This document shows positions 21,977-27,780 of a stretch of DNA of 37,948 nt, piece by piece. The stretch is from Armatimonadota bacterium (lineage in GTDB: Bacteria; Armatimonadota; Armatimonadia; Armatimonadales; Capsulimonadaceae). The position numbers and the translations under genes were made by a program. The notes below the pieces were generated by a model, which worked only from the letters and a program-made list of their open reading frames with translations, searched no databases and had not been told where the DNA came from. The stretch is taken from contig JAFAZD010000151.1 of the NCBI GenBank assembly GCA_019239955.1, positions 1-37,948 of the forward strand, given 5' to 3'. Within the stretch, counting starts at the first letter, position 1; the number at the start of each line of letters is the position of its first letter.

Positions 21977-22158
21977 GGCGTGGCGTCCCAGGCCGCCGTG
22001 TCCCAGTCCCCGCGCGGGGGCCGGCAGCCCGGCAGAGAGCGGTTGCGCCGCAACTGCCGCGCGTAGGTGGTCTCAAACACGCGCGCCCAGAAGCGCATGT
22101 CTTCGTGCATCACGCCGGGGCACTGGGCCGCCCATTCGCGCAGCTCGCGGAGTGTCAT
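21973..22158 (-). CDS. Small early protein, unknown
   Basis: 61 residues, ATG 22158 with GGAG six bases upstream; overlaps genes on both sides by 4 bp. Helical N-terminal half (TLRELREWAAQCPGVMHEDM), and an Arg/Trp-rich second half. Nothing diagnostic is seen. Confidence 0.55.
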   Translation of the reverse strand: MTLRELREWAAQCPGVMHEDMRFWARVFETTYARQLRRNRSLPGCRPPRGDWDTAAWDATP

Positions 22159-22400
22159 GTCTGCTCCAGATCGCTCAGGCCGTAGGAGGCCAGCAGGATG
22201 CGGCGGGCGAGGGCGCGCCGCTCCCCCTCCGTCGTCACCTCCCGCCAGCCGCCCGCCCCGTCCGGCGCAAAGGTGCGGAACGGGGACGAAGGGGCGCTGG
22301 CGGGCTGACTGTCGTAGCGTGTGCCGACCGTCGGGGCGAGGCCTGCGCGTTCGTAGGCCCGCGCCGCCGTCGCCGGGGGAACCGTATCGTGACGGGCCAT
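22155..22400 (-). CDS. Small early protein, unknown
   Basis: 81 residues, ATG 22400. The first half is Pro/Ala/Ser-rich and likely disordered, the second half is helical (GGWREVTTEGERRALARRIL). It has 4-bp and 1-bp overlaps with its neighbours, consistent with one operon. No recognised domain. Confidence 0.55.
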   Translation of the reverse strand: MARHDTVPPATAARAYERAGLAPTVGTRYDSQPASAPSSPFRTFAPDGAGGWREVTTEGERRALARRILLASYGLSDLEQT

Positions 22401-22960
22401 TAGTGCGCCCTCTCGGAAGGGAGTGTTTCTCCCGCCGCCGTCAGCGCCGTGTCGGTGTCCAGGATGACGCGCCGCACGGCATTATCCAGGGTGGACGCCG
22501 GGCGCACCACACCGGAGTGCGGCCCTGCCCCCGGCAGGTGTAGGGCGTAGCCGCCCATGATCGCCAGCCAGACCTGATGCTTGCACAGGCGGCGGCGACA
22601 CCGGGCGTCCTCGCCGTTGCAGGAACATACCACCTGCCCGCCGCCCGGCTCGCGGCGGACCGTCAGGGCGTAGTCCGGCACGCGCGTGTCGAACGCGGCG
22701 GCCTCGTCGCGCTTGTAGCAGCCGAAGACGCTCTCGTCGCCGTCCGTGAACTCGAACAGGAAGGCGAACTCGTCCGCCGACTCGATCACGCGCTCGCTCA
22801 ACGGCTTCCCCGCTTTCGTGTGGCAGGCGATCACATGGTCCCAGAGGCGCACCACCCGCCCGACCTGGGCGATGTGTGCGGCCTGATCGCCCGGAAGACG
22901 AGACTTTCGCCTCGCCGTCGGCAGGCTCGATTTTCCCGGCGTTTGTGGTATAATGGTCAT
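22400..22960 (-). CDS. SWIM-type zinc-finger early protein
   Basis: 186 residues from ATG 22960; the open frame reaches 23023 but the extra part crosses a hairpin and has no ribosome site. The core GGGQVVCSCNGEDARCRRRL followed by CKHQVWLAIMGGY shows the CxC...CxH of SWIM zinc fingers. The N-terminus is basic and the segment LWDHVIACHTKAGKPLSERV is helical. SWIM domains bind DNA or proteins and are found in recombination-related proteins, but no partner such as a Rad51 paralogue is seen here. Two hairpins lie in its leader (22962-22977, 22981-23013). Confidence 0.7.
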   Translation of the reverse strand: MTIIPQTPGKSSLPTARRKSRLPGDQAAHIAQVGRVVRLWDHVIACHTKAGKPLSERVIESADEFAFLFEFTDGDESVFGCYKRDEAAAFDTRVPDYALTVRREPGGGQVVCSCNGEDARCRRRLCKHQVWLAIMGGYALHLPGAGPHSGVVRPASTLDNAVRRVILDTDTALTAAGETLPSERAH

Positions 22961-22980
22961 GGAAATCCCCCGATTTCTCC

Positions 22981-23013
22981 GGGGCCGGGCCTGCTGGCGG
23001 CAGGCCCGGCCCC
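22981..23013. promoter_or_regulatory. Strong hairpin in the SWIM gene leader
   Basis: Two 14-base GC-rich arms (GGGGCCGGGCCTGC at 22981 and its complement at 23000) with a TGGCG loop, 20 bases upstream of the SWIM gene start. A second hairpin, GAAATC-CCCC-GATTTC (22962-22977), sits between it and the ATG. No T-run follows, so it may affect translation or message stability rather than termination. The rest of 22961-23194 shows no gene. Confidence 0.5.
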
Positions 23014-23194
23014 CTCGTTTCACCCCATTCCTCTCGTTTTTTTCAGGACCCGTCTCCTTTCCTGGGGCCGCTGCAGCGCCCCTGATGATTGCTGGGGGGA
23101 AGATGGCGGCCCCGCCCCGGCCCGGAGTGCCTCGTCCGCCGTTGCCGCCGCACTGTCCTGCGGCGGGACGGGGCAGGCTTTGCCGCCACTGCGT

Positions 23195-23638
23195 TCAGCC
23201 CGGCGCGGCCACGTCCCCGGTGATCGTAGCCGGCGAGGACTCTGCCGCCAGCCGCGCGGCCACGTTCGCCGCGATCCGCTCGTTCATCCATCGCTCCCAG
23301 GACTCCGCCGGGTAGCGGGAGTCGCCGGTCGGGATCACCCAGGCCCCCAGGGACCCGTCGCGGGTGTAGCGCGGGTACAGGAGGCAGGCCAGGCCCTCGT
23401 CCGAATACACCTTCGCCAAGTTCGGCTGGAACACCACGCGCAAGGCCCCGGCCTCCACCAGCCCGGCGATCTCCTGTGCCTCCCGCGCCACCTGCGCGCG
23501 GAACTCCTCGTCCGCCCACTTCTCACGCTCGCTCATGCGAAAAATCTCCAGACTGGCGCGTATCTGAGGCTGATAGCCTCTGTTCTCCGTCGCCCGCGTC
23601 GCGGTGCTGTAACTGTTGCGCTGGTGTGCCGCCTGCAT
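23195..23638 (-). CDS. First gene of the early operon, unknown function
   Basis: 147 residues from ATG 23638, with GAGGAG upstream; a second ATG at 23536 is possible. The body EREKWADEEFRAQVAREAQE is a long helix, followed by AGALRVVFQPNLAKVYSDEG and strands to AWVIPTGDSRYPAESWERWM. The IPTGDSRYPA motif recurs in the late gene at 1333-1794. Its promoter (23673-23701) carries a repressor operator, so it is an early lytic gene. No recognised family. Confidence 0.62.
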   Translation of the reverse strand: MQAAHQRNSYSTATRATENRGYQPQIRASLEIFRMSEREKWADEEFRAQVAREAQEIAGLVEAGALRVVFQPNLAKVYSDEGLACLLYPRYTRDGSLGAWVIPTGDSRYPAESWERWMNERIAANVAARLAAESSPATITGDVAAPG

Positions 23639-23672
23639 CCCCTTGATCTCCTCAGTGTGAACTTCTGAGGTT

Positions 23673-23701
23673 ATTATAACACTTTGTTATATAGGTGTCA
23701 C
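23673..23701 (-). promoter_or_regulatory. Predicted early lytic promoter with operator O1
   Basis: On the minus strand GTGACA (23701-23696), 17 bases, then TATAAT (23678-23673), a near-consensus promoter. The start lies about 28 bases before the ATG at 23638. The perfect palindrome TATAACA-CTT-TGTTATA (23675-23691) covers the -10 box and the spacer. Confidence 0.7.
23675..23691. promoter_or_regulatory. Operator O1
   Basis: Perfect 7-bp arms TATAACA and TGTTATA with a three-base spacer (CTT). It overlaps the early promoter. Confidence 0.72.
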
Positions 23702-23707
23702 GGGGTT

Positions 23708-23724
23708 TAGAACATTTTGTTCAT
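23708..23724. promoter_or_regulatory. Operator O2
   Basis: TAGAACA-TTT-TGTTCAT, the same half-site as O1, just upstream of the early promoter -35 and immediately beyond the stop codon of the Cro-like gene. Confidence 0.68.
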
Positions 23725-23994
23725 TTATTTTTCGGATGGCATTGCCGCCGCCGCCACATCCTCTTCATGTCTGCCGTAAATCTGTGCCAAGCCCTTGATG
23801 ATGTAGCGATCCCGCGTCCCCCGCTCCTCAATCCTGAGTATCCAGGCGTAAGTTTTCGCATCCTCCCTAATGCCCATCGTGTTGAGAAGATTTACGAGAC
23901 GATCCGCTACTACCTGTGCTGATAAGCCCCTTCCGCCGTCCGCTGAGTCTCTCATGAGACGCAGCGGGCTATAGGTTTCAAGTAGTTTCGGCAT
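23725..23994 (-). CDS. Cro-like small regulator (XRE-type helix-turn-helix)
   Basis: 89 residues, ATG 23994. The segment SAQVVADRLVNLLNTMGIRE with YAWILRIEERGTRDRYIIKG and LAQIYGRHEEDV looks like a small helix-turn-helix protein of XRE type: the ILRIEERGTRD stretch matches the recognition helix and its following turn. It is divergent from the XRE repressor gene at 24109. The predicted promoter starts only three or so bases before the ATG, so the message would be leaderless. By analogy with lambda it would oppose the repressor; the assignment is from position and weak sequence similarity. Confidence 0.6.
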   Translation of the reverse strand: MPKLLETYSPLRLMRDSADGGRGLSAQVVADRLVNLLNTMGIREDAKTYAWILRIEERGTRDRYIIKGLAQIYGRHEEDVAAAAMPSEK

Positions 23995-24003
23995 AGTGAC
24001 TCA

Positions 24004-24032
24004 ATTATAACATTTTGTTCTTCGCAATGCAA
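24004..24032 (-). promoter_or_regulatory. Predicted promoter of the Cro-like gene with operator O3
   Basis: Minus strand TTGCAT (24032-24027), 17-base spacer, TATAAT (24009-24004). Transcription would begin about 3 bases before ATG 23994, giving a leaderless mRNA. Operator O3 (24006-24022, TATAACA-TTT-TGTTCTT) overlaps the -10 and spacer. Confidence 0.62.
24006..24022. promoter_or_regulatory. Operator O3
   Basis: TATAACA-TTT-TGTTCTT; overlaps the -10 box of the Cro-like promoter. Confidence 0.68.
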
Positions 24033-24039
24033 GCCCTTG

Positions 24040-24056
24040 ACGAACAATTTGTCCCT
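24040..24056. promoter_or_regulatory. Operator O4 (weak copy)
   Basis: ACGAACA-ATT-TGTCCCT; keeps the GAACA half but degrades on the right. Lies between the two divergent promoters. Confidence 0.5.
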
Positions 24057-24063
24057 TCATTTA

Positions 24064-24084
24064 TGGAACTTTTTGTTATATAAT
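24064..24084 (+). promoter_or_regulatory. Predicted repressor promoter with operator O5
   Basis: TATAAT (24079-24084) with an unremarkable -35 (TTCATT at 24056, 17-base spacer). Operator O5, TGGAACT-TTT-TGTTATA (24064-24080), fills the spacer, as expected for autoregulation of the repressor gene at 24109. Confidence 0.55.
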
Positions 24085-24108
24085 TTGTCTTATAAGTCGG
24101 AGGGGATC

Positions 24109-24573
24109 ATGCTCACCGGCTACACTTCGCAAAATCTTGTGAGACGAGGGCTTATGCCGCGAGGAACGACATCGCCGAATCGTCCGCTGTTCGCGGTCTG
24201 GCTGGCTAGGACGCGCGGCGCTCGCGGTTTGACGCAGGGAGACATTGCCGAACGCGCGGGCGTCTCGCAGGAGTATGTTTCCGGCCTGGAACGGGGGACG
24301 CGCAACCCGTCCCGGAAGGTGATCGCCAGCCTTGCGACGGCCCTTGCCCCGGATGGCGCGGGGGCCGATGTTCCACGTGGTATTCTCAATGAGGGACTTC
24401 GGGCGGCTGGCTTCCTGCCGCCGGAGGAGTTGACCCCCGATCCCTACCTGGACGAAATCCGCGAGGCTGGCTACTCGGAGTTGCCGGTGGAGGCGCGGGC
24501 GGTGATCGTGGAGCACATCCGCCTGCGGCGGGAGGAAGAGCGGCGCAGGCGCGGAGGCGAGAGCGGCGGGTGA
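24109..24573 (+). CDS. XRE-family repressor of the lysogeny switch
   Basis: 154 residues from ATG 24109 with GGAGGGG four to five bases upstream; earlier in-frame starts fall inside the operator region. The helix-turn-helix is LTQGDIAERAGVSQEYVSGL followed by ERGTRNPS (residues 41-68). The C-terminal half (LNEGLRAAGFLPPEEL, then SELPVEARAVIVEHIRLRRE) is helical and charged, not a classical LexA-type autoprotease. It probably binds the 17-bp palindromes and keeps lytic genes silent. Its stop overlaps the ImmA-like start, as in immR-immA operons of mobile elements. Confidence 0.85.
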   Translation: MLTGYTSQNLVRRGLMPRGTTSPNRPLFAVWLARTRGARGLTQGDIAERAGVSQEYVSGLERGTRNPSRKVIASLATALAPDGAGADVPRGILNEGLRAAGFLPPEELTPDPYLDEIREAGYSELPVEARAVIVEHIRLRREEERRRRGGESGG

Positions 24574-24977
24574 GGCGGCAGGAGTTGGAGCACTACGCGC
24601 GCCAGATCGTGCGCGTGATCCGGGGCAAGGGCGGGGGCGATCTGCCCCGCGACGCGGGCGGCTGGGGGCGGCTCTGCCGGCGGTTCGGCATTGACTGCAT
24701 CCCGCTGGCGATGTCTGCGCCGGGTTTCACCGCGCGCCTGATCTGCCTGTCCGGTGACGGCTACCAGTTGTTCTACAACAGGGACGGGACGGACGAGCAG
24801 CGCGCACGCTGGCTGTGCCACGAGGTCAGCGAGTACATCGCCCTCGCGGACTTCCCCGGCCTGCTCGATCCGCCGGATCACGCGCGCTATCAGTGGGATT
24901 ATGACGGCGGCGACGACCCCGCCGACAGCCGCCACCGGATCGCGCGCCGGGTCGAGGAACTGTGTTTTCGAGGTTAG
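24570..24977 (+). CDS. ImmA/IrrE-like protein with an altered active-site motif
   Basis: 135 residues, GTG 24570, overlapping the repressor stop by 4 bp. The layout follows ImmA: a helical start, FGIDCIPLAMSAPGFTARLI, YQLFYNRDGTDEQRARWLCH, then HEVSEYIALADFPGLLDPPD. ImmA zinc proteases have HExxH at this place; here it is His84-Glu85-Val-Ser-Glu88, so the second His is Glu. It may use Glu as a metal ligand, or be inactive. ImmA partners cleave their repressor to induce the mobile element, so this is the likely antirepressor, activated by DNA damage or another signal. Confidence 0.75.
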   Translation: MRRQELEHYARQIVRVIRGKGGGDLPRDAGGWGRLCRRFGIDCIPLAMSAPGFTARLICLSGDGYQLFYNRDGTDEQRARWLCHEVSEYIALADFPGLLDPPDHARYQWDYDGGDDPADSRHRIARRVEELCFRG

Positions 24978-25018
24978 CGGTTGTGATCGGGGTGGTATGA
25001 CGGAAGTGGGAGGGTGTC

Positions 25019-25456
25019 ATGGAGTGTCCCCACTGTGGTTACGTTTTCGGGCCGTTCGAGACCGAGTGCGTCCGCTGCAAAAGTCACGCCGGGCAGGGCG
25101 CGGCCCCGCCGCCCGTCGGTGAGGTGAAGCGTCGCCTGAGGGAAGAGCAGCAGCGGATGCAGGAGCAGATGCGGCGGGAGGAGGCGGAGCGGCTCGCGGG
25201 CGAGGAGGCCGCGCGTCAGCAGGAGCGCCGCGCGCTGATTGAGGCGCATCGCCTGGAACTGACGGAACTGGTGCGGCAATTCCGGGACGCACAGGGGCGA
25301 CGCGGCGGCGCGATGGTACTCTCGATGTTCGTGCCCATGGCCGGCTTCTACTCCGGGACACAAGCGGACGAGGCGATGCGGCGCATCCGGCTGGAGGTCG
25401 CGCGCCTGGGAGTGGATTGGGAGGAATTTAAGGTATTTGCCGAGACCATCCGCTGA
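25019..25456 (+). CDS. Zinc-ribbon/coiled-coil protein
   Basis: 145 residues, ATG 25019 with GGGAGGG five bases upstream. Residues 1-22 (MECPHCGYVFGPFETECVRC) form a CxxC...CxxC zinc ribbon. Then a long charged coiled coil follows (GEVKRRLREEQQRMQEQMRR and EEAERLAGEEAARQQERRAL). The C-terminal 45 residues hold a hydrophobic stretch (GAMVLSMFVPMAGFYSG) and a small helical end. It lies between ImmA and the integrase. No known family; possibly a lysogeny-module accessory protein. Confidence 0.65.
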   Translation: MECPHCGYVFGPFETECVRCKSHAGQGAAPPPVGEVKRRLREEQQRMQEQMRREEAERLAGEEAARQQERRALIEAHRLELTELVRQFRDAQGRRGGAMVLSMFVPMAGFYSGTQADEAMRRIRLEVARLGVDWEEFKVFAETIR

Positions 25457-25511
25457 CCCGACGGCTTATTGATGCCGTTGTTTGATTTTTCCGACCACCC
25501 TTCTGTCTCCC

Positions 25512-27236
25512 ATGCAAGACCCGGCCCCGCCGCCCACCTTCCTGACACGCTTCGCCTCCTACGCCCGCGTCTCCACCGCCGCCCAGGCCGAGAAGGAGCT
25601 GAGCATCCCCGCCCAGCAACGGGAGTGCCGCGCCCACGTCACCCGCCACCGGGACGCGGCGGGCCGCGCCGGGGGCGTCCTGGTCGCCGAGTTCGCCGAC
25701 CCCGGACTCTCCGGGACCACGATGGAGCGGCCCGGCCTCCAGGACGCGCTGGCCGCCGCCCGCCGGGGCGAGTACGACGTGCTCCTCGTCCACAAGCTGG
25801 ACCGCCTTTCGCGGGAGAGCCTGGACACGCTGGTCATCAAGGCCGACCTCGCCAAGCACGGCGTGCAGCTCGCCTCGGTCACGGAGTCGTTCGTCGGCAA
25901 CCAAGAGCCGATGCAGGAGGTCATGGAGACCATCGCCATGTCCTTCAACAAACTCTACGTGGCGAACCTGCGCGCCGAGAGCCGCAAGGGACTGCGCCAG
26001 GCCGCCAACCCCACCGGCGGACCGCCCGTGCCGGTGGAGCACGACGCGCCGGGGCAGGGGCGCATGAACGGCCCCGCCCCCTACGGCTACCGCTTCGCCC
26101 GGCCCGGCGTCCGGGGCGGCGGCTGGGATGTGGACGAGGCGCAGGCGGCGTGGGTGCGCCACATCTACGCCGAGTTCGGCGGCGGGAAGCTGGCGGCGGA
26201 CATCTGCCGCGAGCTGAACGGCCTCGGCGTCCCCCCGCCCGGCCAGTGCGCCGGCTACGCCTCCCCCGGACGGCACGGGAGCCGGGGGCGCTACTCGACC
26301 GGCTGGCACACCGGCACCGTGCGGGAGATCCTCGCCAGCCGCGTCTACCGCGGCCACGTCTGCTACGCGGGCGAGTGGTACGCCGGGCAGCACCCGGCCA
26401 TCGTGGATGCCGCCACGTGGACGCACGCGCAGGACGTGCGCCGGCACCGGGCGCCGGGGCGGGCGGAATCGGCGGGCGCGCTGTTCTCGGGCGGACTGCT
26501 GCGCTGTCCCCTGTGCCTGGAGGTGGGGCACGATTCCCCGCTCCACGTGCTGAACTTCGGCGGCGGCCGCTACGGCTACCGCTGCGGGCGGACGGCGCGG
26601 CGGCGCGCGAAGCGGCGGGAGGGCAATCCGGCGGTGCTGGCGGATGCGTCGGACGGCGCGGGCGGCGACGGGGGCCGGGAGTGTGCGGGCTACCAGATCA
26701 GTGAGCGCAAGGTGGCGGCCCTGCTGCGCGAGTACCTGACGGCAATGGCCGCGCTCCTCGAAAACGGGGGGCAGGAGTGCAGCCTCCCGCCCATCGGGTA
26801 CAATGGCCCTGCGGCGCGCGCCCAATTAAAAAATCCTTGTTCCCGTCCCCCTTGTTCCCGCACTGGGCGCGGGCAGGACCCCCGCGACGCGCTGGAGCAG
26901 TCCCTGATCGCCGAGTGGGAGGGGCTGCCCAGGATCCGGCAGAACTTCCAGCGGCTCGCCGCGCGCGACCTGATGACGGAGGAGGAACTGGCCGACAATC
27001 TGCGGGAGCTGGATGCGCGCGCGGAGGCCATCCGGGACGCGCTTTCGCGCCTGGAGGCGCAGGCGAGCGTCCCGCCCGTCCTGGGTCCGGCGGACGCGCG
27101 CCACTGCCTGCACCTACTCGATGACCTTGCCACACCGCCGCTGCAAAAGCGCGACCGGATTCGGCAGGTGTTCGCGTTTCTGGTTCCGGGAACTGACAAG
27201 TGTACCCTGAGCGCTTACCTGAATGCTCCCCCTTGA
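25512..27236 (+). CDS. Large serine recombinase (prophage integrase)
   Basis: 574 residues from ATG 25512; TTG 25482 would also be in frame, and neither has a good ribosome site. The resolvase domain begins RFASYARVSTAAQAEKELSI with catalytic Ser-21 and Arg-19; DRLSRESLDTLVIKADLAKH holds the conserved Arg/Ser pair. The recombinase domain follows (MNGPAPYGYRFARPG, WHTGTVREILASRVYRGHVC), then a zinc ribbon (CPLCLEVGHD with the later YRCG), and a coiled coil. An AT-rich box and a TTGTTCCCG repeat sit in the linker near residues 435-457. It integrates the prophage at a short target, probably just to its right. Confidence 0.92.
   Translation: MQDPAPPPTFLTRFASYARVSTAAQAEKELSIPAQQRECRAHVTRHRDAAGRAGGVLVAEFADPGLSGTTMERPGLQDALAAARRGEYDVLLVHKLDRLSRESLDTLVIKADLAKHGVQLASVTESFVGNQEPMQEVMETIAMSFNKLYVANLRAESRKGLRQAANPTGGPPVPVEHDAPGQGRMNGPAPYGYRFARPGVRGGGWDVDEAQAAWVRHIYAEFGGGKLAADICRELNGLGVPPPGQCAGYASPGRHGSRGRYSTGWHTGTVREILASRVYRGHVCYAGEWYAGQHPAIVDAATWTHAQDVRRHRAPGRAESAGALFSGGLLRCPLCLEVGHDSPLHVLNFGGGRYGYRCGRTARRRAKRREGNPAVLADASDGAGGDGGRECAGYQISERKVAALLREYLTAMAALLENGGQECSLPPIGYNGPAARAQLKNPCSRPPCSRTGRGQDPRDALEQSLIAEWEGLPRIRQNFQRLAARDLMTEEELADNLRELDARAEAIRDALSRLEAQASVPPVLGPADARHCLHLLDDLATPPLQKRDRIRQVFAFLVPGTDKCTLSAYLNAPP
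26826..26858 (+). repeat. AT-rich box and TTGTTCCCG direct repeat inside the integrase gene
   Basis: TTAAAAAATCCTT (26826-26838) is identical to the box at 4829-4841. It is followed by TTGTTCCCG twice in a short space. It lies in a region that would encode LKNPCSRPPCSRTGRGQDP, with no obvious folding role. Confidence 0.65.
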
Positions 27237-27285
27237 GGACCCGGCGTCCGTTGAGGCAGGAAACCTGAGGAGTGGGTTGCAAACC

Positions 27286-27615
27286 ATGTGTTACGCCTTG
27301 CAGACCTTCGTGCAACTGAATATCCTGTTTCTGGCCGCGCCCGCGCTCGCCGGCTGGGTTCTGTCGTCCGCCGCGCATCCCATGCTCGCCCAGGCCGCGC
27401 GGGTCGTCTCCCAGCCCGCTGTTCGGCAGGCGGAGGCGACGCCGCAGGCCATCGCGGAGCGCTATGCGCCGCCGCCGGCGTTCCAGCGTCCGGCGGTCGC
27501 GCCGCCGCTTGTCATCGCGTCCGATCTCCCGGCGGTAAGCCCTCTGCCCGCCGCTCCCGCAGAACCCGTCGCCACCCAGTTTAATCCGTTCCCGCACGCC
27601 GCCCGTGCCCCCTAG
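27286..27615 (+). CDS. Small exported or membrane-anchored Ala/Pro-rich protein
   Basis: 109 residues from ATG 27286; GAGGAG is 13-14 bases upstream, rather far. The N-terminal 35 residues hold a hydrophobic stretch (LNILFLAAPALAGWVLSSAA), likely a signal anchor. The rest is Ala, Pro and Val-rich with QAEATPQAIAERYAPPPAFQ, likely disordered and extracytoplasmic. It precedes secA by 165 bp. It is taken as the first host gene after the prophage, but could be an att-proximal phage gene. Function unknown. Confidence 0.55.
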   Translation: MCYALQTFVQLNILFLAAPALAGWVLSSAAHPMLAQAARVVSQPAVRQAEATPQAIAERYAPPPAFQRPAVAPPLVIASDLPAVSPLPAAPAEPVATQFNPFPHAARAP

Positions 27616-27647
27616 CCTGCACCATTCTTACGGCCCTGTCGCCACGA

Positions 27648-27755
27648 GTGAGTGAACTCCTGCGCGCGAGGTCGGCAATCTCCTTTTCTCCCGTCCGCTT
27701 CTCCCGTCCGGGAGGACGGTCGGGCCGCAGGCCCCGAGCGAGTGAGTTCACTCAC
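27648..27755. repeat. Inverted repeats in the secA leader
   Basis: GTGAGTGAACTC at 27648 and its complement GAGTTCACTCAC at 27744 are 12-base arms about 85 bases apart; between them CCGTCC-GGGA-GGACGG (27704-27719) forms a hairpin. The whole leader (27616-27780) holds no gene. Possible regulatory structure upstream of secA. Confidence 0.5.
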
Positions 27756-27780
27756 CCGTTCTTTTCGCAAAGGCTGAACC

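Larger units (their letters stand above)
1..27236. mobile_element. Siphovirus-like prophage, left end outside the window
   Basis: A continuous phage gene set: serine integrase, repressor and ImmA-like protein on +, then a leftward early block (RecT-like, SNF2 helicase, VRR-NUC, methyltransferase, replication protein) and a late block (terS, terL, portal, protease/scaffold, decoration, capsid, fibre-like genes). The right border is placed at the integrase stop because the next genes (small envelope protein, secA) look like host genes. The exact attachment site cannot be seen, as only one end is present and serine-integrase core sequences are very short. Tail genes are absent from the window and presumably lie beyond position 1. 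Only one gene, the zinc-finger gene at 16 kb, looks damaged, so the element could be intact. Confidence 0.9.

Noticed and set aside
22949-22954. TATAAT on + as a rightward promoter
   Set aside because: It lies in the start of the SWIM gene, has no -35, and no rightward gene follows for more than 1 kb.
25428-26825. A 465-codon open frame on - across the integrase
   Set aside because: Shadow of the integrase; no motif and no ribosome site.
27237-27285. Attachment site next to the integrase
   Set aside because: No core sequence can be proven with only one prophage end in the window.
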